Assembly (NCBI GenBank): GCA_024279075.1
Contig: JAJRRX010000532.1
Location: forward strand, 1-8,750
Reading direction: 5' to 3'
Length of the DNA: 8,750 nucleotides
Source of the DNA: Alphaproteobacteria bacterium
GTDB taxonomy: Bacteria > Pseudomonadota > Alphaproteobacteria > Rhodobacterales > Rhodobacteraceae
Shown piece by piece: positions 1-5,861 of the stretch. The position numbers and the translations under genes are program-made. Below the pieces are notes generated by a model. That model made no database searches. It was not told where the DNA came from and was given only the letters and a program-made list of their open reading frames with translations. The first letter of the stretch is position 1. Every line of letters begins with the position of its first letter.

Positions 1-16
1 CAAAAGGAGAACTCAA

Positions 17-268
17 ATGGAAGAAGCAATGGTAACGGGCGATCTCGTTAAAATGGGCGCACTGATCGGTGCTGGCCTCGCGTGTACTGGCATGGGTGGC
101 GCTGCTATCGGTGTGGGCCACGTTGTTGGCAACTACCTTTCTGGCGCTTTGCGCAATCCGGCAGCTGCTGGTGGCCAAACGGCTACTATGTTCATCGGTA
201 TTGCGTTTGCAGAAGCACTGGGGATCTTCTCGTTCCTCGTTGCGCTGCTGCTGATGTACGCACAGTAG
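17..268 (+). CDS. atpE: ATP synthase F0 subunit c
   Basis: Subunit c forms the membrane ring of F1F0 ATP synthase and carries protons through the inner membrane. The 83-residue product has the expected hairpin of two transmembrane helices: a glycine/alanine-rich first helix (about residues 14-39), a polar loop with Arg46-Asn47-Pro48, and a second helix (about 54-80) containing the proton-carrying Glu66 in the context AFAEALGIF. AAAGGAGA at 3-10 lies 6 bases before the ATG, which supports this start; Met5 is a less well placed alternative. The length is a few residues above the usual 75-80, owing to the N-terminus. It is the first gene of the visible F0 run, and atpI/atpB would be expected just off the left edge. 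Identification is very secure. Confidence 0.97.
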   Translation: MEEAMVTGDLVKMGALIGAGLACTGMGGAAIGVGHVVGNYLSGALRNPAAAGGQTATMFIGIAFAEALGIFSFLVALLLMYAQ

Positions 269-290
269 GCTTTTGAACCTATGAATATCG

Positions 291-314
291 GGCGGCCCGC
301 TTGGGTCGCCTTTG
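291..314 (+). promoter_or_regulatory. Intercistronic hairpin between atpE and the b' gene
   Basis: GGCGGCCC (291-298) pairs with GGGTCGCC (303-310), including one G-T pair, around a 4-base GCTT loop. Only a short, interrupted T stretch follows. It sits between the gene for the high-copy c subunit and the genes for the low-copy stalk subunits. It could act as a partial terminator or as a 3' stabiliser of the atpE message. The structure is visible in the sequence; the role is inferred. Confidence 0.5.
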
Positions 315-339
315 GTTCACTTAGTTTATGGAGGATGCT

Positions 340-870
340 ATGGCATCTGATGCAACAGCAGAGGCCGCTGGCGAAGCCGTCGGCATGCCGCAGCTAGATT
401 TTTCGACCTTCCCGAACCAGATATTCTGGCTCGTTGTGTCGTTGGTTGTGGTTTATTTCATCGTGTCAAAAGTGATTTTGCCACGCATCGGCGGGGTGCT
501 TGAAGAGCGGCATTCGGTGATCAGTGATTATATAAGCCAAGCCGCAGACTTCAAAAAGCAGGCCGAAGAGGCCGAGGCTGATTATGAAGCGGCACTGGCG
601 CAGGCGCGTGCAGAGGCACAGGCGATTGCGCTGGAAACCAAAGCTGACATTCAAAAAGAACTGAATAAAGCTGTGGCCAAAGCGGATGCAGAAATCGCAG
701 CCAAGACAGCTGAAAGCGAAAAAGCCATCGCGGTGGTTCGTGAAAGCGCTGTTGAGAATGTGCGCGAGGTTGCAAGCGTAACCACCGCAGAAATTGTTGC
801 GGCACTCATGCCGTCTGTATCGGATGATGCGGCGATTAAAAAAGCGGTAACAGCGCGGATGAAAGGGTAG
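340..870 (+). CDS. atpG: ATP synthase F0 subunit b' (second b-type stalk subunit)
   Basis: This is one of two different b-type subunits that make the peripheral stalk holding F1 still against the rotating c ring. After a polar, acidic N-terminus comes the family block MPQLDFSTFPNQIFW, a single transmembrane helix (about residues 28-48), then a long alanine/glutamate/lysine-rich coiled coil to about residue 150. Photosynthetic and many alphaproteobacterial lineages carry b' beside b. I place the start at 340 because GGAGG at 330-334 is 5 bases ahead of it. The in-frame ATG at 328 overlaps that ribosome site and would add only four residues. The product is 176 residues, normal for b'. Gene symbols vary in the literature (atpG, atpX, atpF2). 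The ribosome site of the next gene lies inside the last codons, so the two stalk genes are probably co-translated in similar amounts. Confidence 0.93.
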   Translation: MASDATAEAAGEAVGMPQLDFSTFPNQIFWLVVSLVVVYFIVSKVILPRIGGVLEERHSVISDYISQAADFKKQAEEAEADYEAALAQARAEAQAIALETKADIQKELNKAVAKADAEIAAKTAESEKAIAVVRESAVENVREVASVTTAEIVAALMPSVSDDAAIKKAVTARMKG

Positions 871-874
871 ACCC

Positions 875-1435
875 ATGAAAAAGATTTCTCTCCTTTCTGG
901 TGCGGTCCTGCTTGGCGCAAGCCCGGCACTGGCGGCGGCTACCGGCTTTACGCTCAACAACACCAACTTCGTGGTTTCGATTGCGTTTGTGCTTTTCATC
1001 GGAGTTTTGCTCTATTTGAAAGTGCCTAAGTTGGTTGCCAAAATGTTGGATGACCGCGCGGCGGGCATTCGCACCGAGATCGACGATGCACGGGCGCTGC
1101 AGGAAGAAGCCAAAACCATTTTGGCATCTTACGAGCGCAAGCGCAAAGAGGTTGCCGAGCATACGGTTTCTATTATCGCATCGGCCAAGGCCGAAGCGGA
1201 AGCGGCGGCTGAGCAAGCCAAAGCGGATTTGAAAGAAACCATTGCCCGCCGTTTGGTTGCGGCCGAAGACCAGATCAAATCTGCCCAAGAAGCGGCTGTG
1301 CGTGAGGTTAAGGACAAAGCAGTAGCGGTGGCGATTGCGGCTGCAAGTGACGTGATCAACAAAGGTATGGCTGCAAAAGATGCCAATGCATTGATTGATG
1401 CGGCGATCAAGGACGTGGGTGCCAAACTGCACTAA
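875..1435 (+). CDS. atpF: ATP synthase F0 subunit b
   Basis: This is the partner of b' in the peripheral stalk of the ATP synthase. The 186-residue protein begins with a signal-peptide-like stretch (MKKISLLSGAVLLGASPALA), as in other Rhodobacterales b subunits. A true membrane anchor follows at about residues 32-50 (NFVVSIAFVLFIGVLLYLKV), then a long charged coiled coil (about 55-165) typical of the stalk. The start is fixed by AAAGGG at 862-867, inside the last codons of the b' gene, with four bases between the genes. It is the last gene of the operon, since a strong terminator begins 18 bases after the stop. Whether the N-terminal segment is cleaved cannot be told from sequence. Confidence 0.95.
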   Translation: MKKISLLSGAVLLGASPALAAATGFTLNNTNFVVSIAFVLFIGVLLYLKVPKLVAKMLDDRAAGIRTEIDDARALQEEAKTILASYERKRKEVAEHTVSIIASAKAEAEAAAEQAKADLKETIARRLVAAEDQIKSAQEAAVREVKDKAVAVAIAAASDVINKGMAAKDANALIDAAIKDVGAKLH

Positions 1436-1452
1436 GCGTTTTATCAGAACTT

Positions 1453-1484
1453 AAAAAAGGCCTCGCATCTGCGGGGCCTTTTTT
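1453..1484 (+). terminator. Rho-independent terminator of the atp operon
   Basis: An A-run (1453-1458), GGCCTCGC, an ATCT loop (1467-1470), GCGGGGCC and six T (1479-1484) form a long stem with only one G-T pair, followed by a clean U-tract. The A-run on the left arm means the same structure could also stop transcripts arriving on the minus strand. The first gene in that direction, the OmpA-like lipoprotein, ends at 1811. Confidence 0.95.
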
Positions 1485-1810
1485 ATGGGGATCTCCAGCC
1501 ACCTCATTTCCGGTGCTACGCACCGAACCGCGCCTCGCCTTCGGCTCGGTAGCGGCGCGGCAGCACTTTTGTTTGTGGCGAGGTTGCGCACGCGCCGCGC
1601 TGAGAGGGGAGTGTTTTTTTGCGAGGCTAAAAGGGGCATTGCCACACGCTTCGCCTTCTGCCTGAGAGCTAAATATAGCGCCACCTTTACCTGTTTTTGG
1701 GAGAGTGCGGCCATGCTGTGCACGCGAGCCGCCCCGTTTTTTGCAGTGCCGCAGCGAGGGGGCTGAAGGGGGGCGTAAGGCCCCGCATCAACGCCCCAAG
1801 CTAGGCATTT
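1485..1810. other. Gene-free spacer with serial hairpins
   Basis: No convincing gene lies in these 326 bases. Open frames exist on both strands, but they lack ribosome sites and family character. Visible structures include a perfect hairpin CGGTGC-TAC-GCACCG (1511-1525), a 7-bp dyad CCGCGCC/GGCGCGG (1528-1534 and 1554-1560), and a copy of the long-armed repeat listed separately (1552-1598). Another stem, GGGGCGT/ACGCCCC (1770-1776 and 1791-1797), lies just downstream of the lipoprotein stop. That last stem could help end the minus-strand transcript, although no T-run follows it in that direction. Confidence 0.7.
1552..1598 (-). repeat. Long-armed dispersed repeat, copy 1
   Basis: The arms GCGGCGCG (1552-1559) and CGCGCCGC (1591-1598) enclose 31 bases. 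Read on the minus strand, the loop shares CTCGCCACA with copy 3 at the same offset, and the last three loop bases also match. By my count about 17 of 31 loop bases and all 16 arm bases match. Hairpins follow outward of the element in both places (here 1511-1525). The orientation is minus relative to copy 3. Confidence 0.6.
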
Positions 1811-2455
1811 CTAGCGGTTTGGTGTGATGTAAATTTCAACACGGCGGTTTTGTTGGCGGCCGGCTGCGCTTCGGTTTGAGGCGATCGGGTTATTTTCCCC
1901 TTGGCCAAAAGCCTGCAAGCGACGGCCAGAAACACCGGCGTTTTGCAACACAGAACGCACGGCAAAAGCGCGGCGCTCAGAGAGCTGTTGGTTATAGCTT
2001 GCGGTGCCGGTGGAGTCCGTATGGCCGACAACTTCAACCGTGGTATTCGGATATTGCTGCAGATTGCGTGCCAATGAATTTAGCGAGCCAATAAAACCGG
2101 AGCGAACCCGCGCGCTATCAACCGGGAAGGTGATGGCTTCAGGCAAGGTCACAATAAGTTGGCTGCCTGTGTTGACAATAGAAACCCCTGAGCCGCCCAT
2201 TTGCTGCCGCAGCGCTGCTTCTTGGCGATCAAGATCATCGCCAACGGCACCGCCAACCAAGCCACCAAGAATGCCGCCGATAACAGCACCGCGCCCGCTA
2301 CCGCCAGACACGGCAGCGCCAATGGTCGCGCCGACACCCGCGCCAACAAGGGCACCCGTGCCACCATTATTGGTGGTACCGTCAGGGTTGGTGCAGGCTG
2401 CAAGGCCCAAAGAGGCTGTCATAGCCAAAATAAGGGGAGTTTTAATGATAGACAT
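1811..2455 (-). CDS. OmpA-family outer-membrane lipoprotein with glycine zipper
   Basis: This is a 214-residue lipoprotein predicted to tether the outer membrane to peptidoglycan. It has a lipoprotein signal peptide ending in the lipobox LAAC with Cys21. A Gly/Ala-rich zipper follows (about 33-72, repeated GxxxG pattern), then an OmpA C-terminal domain (about 98-211). In that domain GHTDSTG gives Asp147, and LSERRAFAV gives Arg162, 15 residues later. This matches the aspartate/arginine pair that grips diaminopimelate in OmpA. The closing block NRRVEIYI is also typical. The start is supported by AGAAAGG (2463-2469, minus strand) 7 bases before the ATG. The family includes proteins annotated as YiaD-like or Pal-like; the separate peptidoglycan-associated Pal of the Tol system usually lacks the glycine zipper, so I give no symbol. 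Confidence 0.93.
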   Translation of the reverse strand: MSIIKTPLILAMTASLGLAACTNPDGTTNNGGTGALVGAGVGATIGAAVSGGSGRGAVIGGILGGLVGGAVGDDLDRQEAALRQQMGGSGVSIVNTGSQLIVTLPEAITFPVDSARVRSGFIGSLNSLARNLQQYPNTTVEVVGHTDSTGTASYNQQLSERRAFAVRSVLQNAGVSGRRLQAFGQGENNPIASNRSAAGRQQNRRVEIYITPNR

Positions 2456-2490
2456 TAGAATACCTTTCTAAATTGCCAAAAATAGGCGTT

Positions 2491-2505
2491 AAATACAGCG
2501 TATTT
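2491..2505 (-). promoter_or_regulatory. AT-rich small dyad upstream of the lipoprotein gene
   Basis: AAATAC-AGC-GTATTT is a perfect 6-bp dyad 36-50 bases upstream of the lipoprotein start codon. It could be an operator or a leader hairpin. No confident -35/-10 pair was found in the 118-base gap to the ada-like gene, so its role is open. Confidence 0.25.
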
Positions 2506-2573
2506 CTAGGCCGATTCCCCGAAATTACCAGCGAAAAACAAGGTGGTGGGAAAATGGGCGGAGGATTGCCTAA

Positions 2574-3410
2574 TTATTCGGCAGCCTCAAGGCGCGCTGA
2601 TTCATGAGCCAACAGCGCCCGCTTAACCGGCAAGCCCCAATGGTAGCCCCCCAACGCGCCAGATTTTCGCAGCGCGCGGTGGCAGGGGATAAGCCAGCTT
2701 ACAGGGTTGCGGCCCACCGCTGTGCCCACGGCGCGTATGGCTTTTGGCTTGTTTATTGTTCGAGCAATATCGGAATATGTGGTCACATAGCCCGAGGGAA
2801 TGTTCAGCAACGCCTCCCAGACTTTGAGCTGTAAAGGCGTGCCGGAAAGCAAGAGCTTGGCTTCGCCTTTGGCCCCAAGCGCGGCTTCGACCCAAGGGCG
2901 CATAGCGCTTAGGTCTTGCGTGAATTTGGCCTTGGGCCAGCGCGCAAAAAGATCAACCTCGGCGGCGTCTCGGCCTGTTTCAGAGGCGAAGGCCAGCGCG
3001 CAGATGCCGCGTGCGGTGGCGAGGGCCAGCATGTCTCCAAACGGGCTGTCAAACCAGCCGTAAGAGATGCTCAGGCCCTCGCCACGCAAGGCATATTCGC
3101 CTGGCGTCATGGCCTCCCATGTGATGAACAGGTCGTGCAAGCGCGAGGGGCCGGAGAGGCCCGTTGTGAGGGCGGTATCAAGCAAAGTGTGGCGGGTGGC
3201 CAGCATGTCACGCGCTTGGTTCAGGGTCAGGTATTGCAGGTATTTTTTCGGGGAAACGCCTGTCCATTGCCGGAATGTACGCTGGAAATGGGCCTCAGAC
3301 AGGCCGGTGGCAGCGGCGACCTCTTTCAGGGAGGGCTGCGTGGTGGCGTTGGCGTCGATGTATTCAATCGCGCGTTTGATCAGGGCGTAGTGGTACGGGT
3401 CATTTTTCAT
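2574..3410 (-). CDS. ada: Ada-type AraC regulator fused to O6-methylguanine-DNA methyltransferase
   Basis: This bifunctional repair protein removes alkyl groups from O6-methylguanine (and O4-methylthymine) in a suicide reaction, and it carries an AraC-type DNA-binding domain. Residues about 8-108 form two helix-turn-helix units (SLKEVAAATGLSEAHFQRTFRQWTG in the first). Residues about 115-278 form the methyltransferase, with acceptor Cys243 in IPCHR, the RAVG helix (Arg226), the Asn hinge in GRNP (Asn235) and a GGYHWG loop. At 278 residues it is shorter than E. coli Ada (354) because the N-terminal zinc/methylphosphotriester domain is absent. Induction therefore cannot follow the classical Ada Cys38 switch. 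The start at 3410 is chosen because homology begins there; the open frame to 3590 only runs through the divergent nth gene. The ribosome site is weak. It is divergent from nth, another DNA repair gene. Confidence 0.9.
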   Translation of the reverse strand: MKNDPYHYALIKRAIEYIDANATTQPSLKEVAAATGLSEAHFQRTFRQWTGVSPKKYLQYLTLNQARDMLATRHTLLDTALTTGLSGPSRLHDLFITWEAMTPGEYALRGEGLSISYGWFDSPFGDMLALATARGICALAFASETGRDAAEVDLFARWPKAKFTQDLSAMRPWVEAALGAKGEAKLLLSGTPLQLKVWEALLNIPSGYVTTYSDIARTINKPKAIRAVGTAVGRNPVSWLIPCHRALRKSGALGGYHWGLPVKRALLAHESARLEAAE

Positions 3411-3500
3411 AATGTGAGCATAGCGGGGTGGGGGGGTATTGCCACCCGTTTCTTGCGGTTTAGGGTTGCTTTTGGGCGCGCGGGCATGGCAGGTAGAAGC
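3411..3500. promoter_or_regulatory. Shared divergent promoter region of ada and nth
   Basis: These 90 bases separate two divergent DNA repair genes and must hold the promoter of the ada-like gene and probably that of the nth run. A run of seven G (3430-3436) lies in the middle. I could not pick out a confident -35/-10 pair or an operator. Confidence 0.4.
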
Positions 3501-4145
3501 ATGGTAAAACAGCTTGATTATAACACGATTTATGAGATTTTCGCGCGGTTTCGCGATAGCGAGGCAGAGCCGAAGGGCGAGCTGAACCATGTGAACGCCT
3601 ATACGCTTGTTGTGGCCGTGGCACTTTCAGCGCAGGCCACGGATGTGGGTGTTAATAAGGCAACAGAGGCGCTTTTTAAGGTGGCGGATACGCCCGAGAA
3701 AATGCTGGCGCTGGGGGAAGACAGGCTGATCGAGCACATAAAAAGCATCGGGCTTTATAAGACCAAAGCCAAGAATGTGATGAAGGCGGCGCGGATTCTG
3801 GTGGATGAATTTGGCGGGGTTGTGCCCAGCAGCCGCGCGGCTTTGGTGAGCCTGCCGGGCGTGGGGCGCAAAACCGCCAATGTGGTTTTGAACATGTGGT
3901 TCAAGCAGCCAGCGCAGGCGGTGGACACCCATATTTTTCGCTTTGGCAACCGCACAGGCGTGGCTGTTGGTAAGAATGTGGATGCCGTCGAGCGCGCCAT
4001 TGAGGACCATATTCCGGCGGAATTTCAGCAGCACGCGCACCACTGGATAATTTTACACGGACGTTATGTTTGCAAAGCGCGCAAGCCGGTTTGCACTAAC
4101 TGTATCATCGCAGAATTCTGCGAATCAGAGGACAAGAACTTATGA
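3501..4145 (+). CDS. nth: Endonuclease III (DNA glycosylase/AP lyase)
   Basis: It excises oxidised pyrimidines and cuts the abasic site in base excision repair. The 214-residue protein has the helix-hairpin-helix LPGVGRKTA (118-126) with the catalytic lysine Lys124, the catalytic aspartate Asp142 in VDTHIFR, and a C-terminal 4Fe-4S loop. The four cysteines (191, 198, 201, 207) have the C-x6-C-x2-C-x5-C spacing seen in E. coli Nth. Length is close to the usual 211. I prefer the ATG at 3501, since AGG at 3491-3493 lies 7 bases upstream and the family block KQLDY begins right after it. The ATG at 3486 would add five residues. Its stop overlaps the next start (ATGA), so it is translationally coupled to the PfkB-type kinase gene. 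Confidence 0.96.
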   Translation: MVKQLDYNTIYEIFARFRDSEAEPKGELNHVNAYTLVVAVALSAQATDVGVNKATEALFKVADTPEKMLALGEDRLIEHIKSIGLYKTKAKNVMKAARILVDEFGGVVPSSRAALVSLPGVGRKTANVVLNMWFKQPAQAVDTHIFRFGNRTGVAVGKNVDAVERAIEDHIPAEFQQHAHHWIILHGRYVCKARKPVCTNCIIAEFCESEDKNL

Positions 4146-5137
4146 GTAAGAAATATCAGGTCGTTGGCATTGGCAACGCGGTTGTGGATGTGCTGAGCCA
4201 TGTTGAGGATGAGTTCCTTGTGAAAAATGGCATTGAAAAGGGCATTATGACCCTGATCGACCTTGAGCGGGCGGCGGCGATTTATGAGAAAATCGGCCCG
4301 TCGATCGAGATTTCTGGCGGTTCGGCGGCCAATACCATTGCGGGCTTGGCCCAGCTTGGTGCGCGCACGGCTTATGTGAGCAAGGTGAAAGACGATCAAC
4401 TGGGTGCGATTTTTACCCATGATATGCGGGCGCAGGGGGCCACCTATGAGGTGCCTTTGGCAGATGCCGGGCATGAGGCGGAAACGGGGCGCTGCATGGT
4501 TATGGTCAGCCCTGATGCGGAGCGCTCGATGAACACTTATCTCGGGGTTTCCGAGTTTTTAACGCCCGACGATATTGACGAAGCGATGATGGCCGAGGCT
4601 GACTGGATTTACCTTGAGGGCTATCGTTTTGACGGCCCCGAAAGCCATGCGGCCTTTGCCAAGGCGATTGCGGCGTGCAAGGGCGCGGGCGGTCGGGTTT
4701 CGCTTACGTTGTCCGACCCGTTTTGTGTCGAGCGGCACCGCGACGCTTTCCGCGATATGATCCGCGACCATGTGGACCTGCTGTTTTGCAACGAGCACGA
4801 AATGCGGGCGATGTATGAGGATGAAGACCTGAGCGTAGCGCTGCGCTTGGCGGCGGATGAGGTGGATACAGTGGCCTGCACCGTGGGGGCAGACGGGGCC
4901 TATATTTGGCGCGACGGCATAGAGGTGCACGCGCCAGCTGACCCTGCGCGGATTGTTGACGTAACCGGGGCGGGTGACCTATTTGCCGCCGGGTTCTTTT
5001 ATGGCGAGCTGAATGGCTATGACACGCTGACAACTGGCCGGATGGGCTGTGTGGCGGCGGGCGAAATTATCAGCCATATCGGCGCGCGGCCAGAGGCTGA
5101 TTTGAAGGCGCTGTTTGCCAAATACGAGCTGATTTAG
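4142..5137 (+). CDS. PfkB-family kinase, probably adenosine kinase
   Basis: This is a ribokinase-fold enzyme that most likely phosphorylates adenosine (nucleoside + ATP to nucleotide). The 331-residue protein opens with GIGNAVVDV and has the substrate-loop SGGSAANT (about 58-65). The NEHE motif (Asn217-Glu220) is involved in Mg-phosphate binding. The PfkB signature DVTGAGD (273-279) contains the GAG anion hole and the catalytic base Asp279. Length and motifs fit the alphaproteobacterial adenosine-kinase branch, but other sugar or nucleoside substrates cannot be excluded from sequence alone. The start overlaps the nth stop by four bases, and GAGGA at 4128-4132 serves as the ribosome site. With the HIT gene behind it, the run looks like a nucleotide repair and recycling operon. 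Confidence 0.92.
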   Translation: MSKKYQVVGIGNAVVDVLSHVEDEFLVKNGIEKGIMTLIDLERAAAIYEKIGPSIEISGGSAANTIAGLAQLGARTAYVSKVKDDQLGAIFTHDMRAQGATYEVPLADAGHEAETGRCMVMVSPDAERSMNTYLGVSEFLTPDDIDEAMMAEADWIYLEGYRFDGPESHAAFAKAIAACKGAGGRVSLTLSDPFCVERHRDAFRDMIRDHVDLLFCNEHEMRAMYEDEDLSVALRLAADEVDTVACTVGADGAYIWRDGIEVHAPADPARIVDVTGAGDLFAAGFFYGELNGYDTLTTGRMGCVAAGEIISHIGARPEADLKALFAKYELI

Positions 5138-5146
5138 GAGGCTGAC

Positions 5147-5524
5147 ATGGCGTATAGCTACGATAGTGAAAACATTTTTGCCAAGATTCTGCGGGGCGAT
5201 ATCCCGAATGATACCGTGGCGGAAAGCGAGTATAGCTTGGCTTTTCGAGATATTAACCCCGCCGCGCCGGAACATATTTTGGTAATCCCGAAACAGGCTT
5301 ACGTGAATTTTGACCATTTCGGGGCCGAGGCCTCGGACGCGGAAATCGTCGACTTTAATCGGATGCTGGCAAAGATCACACGTGAGGTTGGTGTGGCGCA
5401 GGTGGCTGGTGGCGAGGGCTATCGGCTGATCACCAATGCGGGCTCCCACGGGGTGCAAGATGTGCCGCATTTTCATATGCATATCATCGGTGGCCGGCAG
5501 CTCGGGCGGATGATCTCGACCTAA
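5147..5524 (+). CDS. HIT-family (HINT-like) nucleotide hydrolase/transferase
   Basis: This small cytosolic protein of the histidine-triad family hydrolyses nucleoside phosphoramidates or related AMP adducts. The 125-residue product carries the triad HFHMHIIGG (His108, His110, His112; the middle one is the expected nucleophile), plus the upstream block PEHILVIPK and GYRLITNAG typical of HINT proteins. AGGAGG at 5136-5141, partly inside the stop of the previous gene, is 5 bases from the ATG. The gene lies 9 bases after the PfkB-type kinase and is probably the last of the nth run. A cellular substrate cannot be named; a link to adenosine nucleotides through its neighbour is an inference. Confidence 0.93.
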   Translation: MAYSYDSENIFAKILRGDIPNDTVAESEYSLAFRDINPAAPEHILVIPKQAYVNFDHFGAEASDAEIVDFNRMLAKITREVGVAQVAGGEGYRLITNAGSHGVQDVPHFHMHIIGGRQLGRMIST

Positions 5525-5529
5525 AAGGT

Positions 5530-5577
5530 GCGGCGCGTCTGGCTTTGCTGTGCTTGGCAATACCTTGTTCGCGCCGC
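5530..5577 (-). repeat. Long-armed dispersed repeat, copy 2
   Basis: The arms GCGGCGCG (5530-5537) and CGCGCCGC (5570-5577) enclose 32 bases. The right arm plus flank, CGCGCCGCGCTGA, is identical over 13 bases to copy 1 (1591-1603). The loop is less conserved than in copies 1 and 3, but on the minus strand GCCA falls at the same offset. It starts 5 bases after the HIT stop codon, and the flank beyond the left arm shows no further similarity, so this copy looks truncated. Confidence 0.5.
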
Positions 5578-5639
5578 GCTGATACGTTGGCGCATCTGTC
5601 AGGCTTTGGGCCGCTTGCCGCAAGCGCAGGCCTCGCGGA

Positions 5640-5686
5640 GCGGCGCGCACATAATCTCGCCACATGCACTGACATTGCCGCGCCGC
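5640..5686 (+). repeat. Long-armed dispersed repeat, copy 3 (inverted to copy 2)
   Basis: The arms GCGGCGCG (5640-5647) and CGCGCCGC (5679-5686) enclose 31 bases containing CTCGCCACA, shared with the reverse complement of copy 1 at the same offset. It lies 62 bases from copy 2 in opposite orientation, as in paired REP/BIME elements. Weak similarity to the copy 1 flank appears to continue to about 5758. Confidence 0.6.
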
Positions 5687-5798
5687 CACCGCGTCGCACA
5701 CGCATTTTCGCCTCTGGCGAAAAGCCGCCCAACGGGCGTATGCTGCGCTTGGAATTTGGGCGAGTGTTGAGGGAATATAAAAAAGTTTCGACTATTTT

Positions 5799-5826
5799 GG
5801 AACCAATCCCCGCTGGCAGGCGTCTT
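5799..5826 (+). promoter_or_regulatory. ECF-type promoter of the sigma factor gene
   Basis: GGAACC (5799-5804), a 16-base spacer and CGTCTT (5821-5826) match the common ECF promoter form (GGAAC -35, CGTC -10). Transcription would start near 5832-5834, about 30 bases before the sigma start codon. This strongly suggests that the sigma factor drives its own gene. I saw no other GGAACC in the window. Confidence 0.7.
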
Positions 5827-5861
5827 TAGGGTGTCGAAAGAAACATAGGACGGTGGTCTTG

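Larger units (their letters stand above)
5525..5798. other. Gene-free spacer built of hairpins and an inverted repeat pair
   Basis: No supported gene is present. An open frame on the plus strand (from TTG at 5545 to 5829) has no ribosome site and runs through the ECF promoter. The region holds two inverted copies of the long-armed repeat (5530-5577 and 5640-5686). Between them is a perfect hairpin CGCTTG-CCG-CAAGCG (5612-5626). After them come a perfect 8-bp hairpin TTTTCGCC-TCT-GGCGAAAA (5705-5723) and CGCCC-AAC-GGGCG (5726-5738). No ordinary terminator with a T-run was seen after the HIT gene, so these hairpins may do that work. Confidence 0.7.

Noticed and set aside
466..999. 177-residue minus-strand open frame under the stalk genes
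   Set aside because: Antisense shadow of the well-supported b' and b genes.
1485..1766. 93-residue open frame after the atp terminator
   Set aside because: No ribosome site, composition driven by GC-rich hairpins, and it lies across the dispersed repeat.
3423..3437. G-rich run as a possible quadruplex
   Set aside because: Only two adjacent G tracts (four and seven) are present, too few for a convincing intramolecular quadruplex.
2916..3500. Long N-terminal extension of the nth open frame
   Set aside because: It is the shadow of the ada-like gene on the other strand; family similarity of Nth begins only at about 3501.
3411..3590. N-terminal extension of the ada-like open frame
   Set aside because: It runs antisense through the nth start and has no Ada zinc-domain features; the regulator begins at 3410.
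5545..5829. 94-residue open frame after the HIT gene
   Set aside because: TTG start without a ribosome site; it spans inverted repeats, hairpins and the ECF promoter. Its protein-level likeness to the 1485-1598 region is better explained by a shared DNA repeat.
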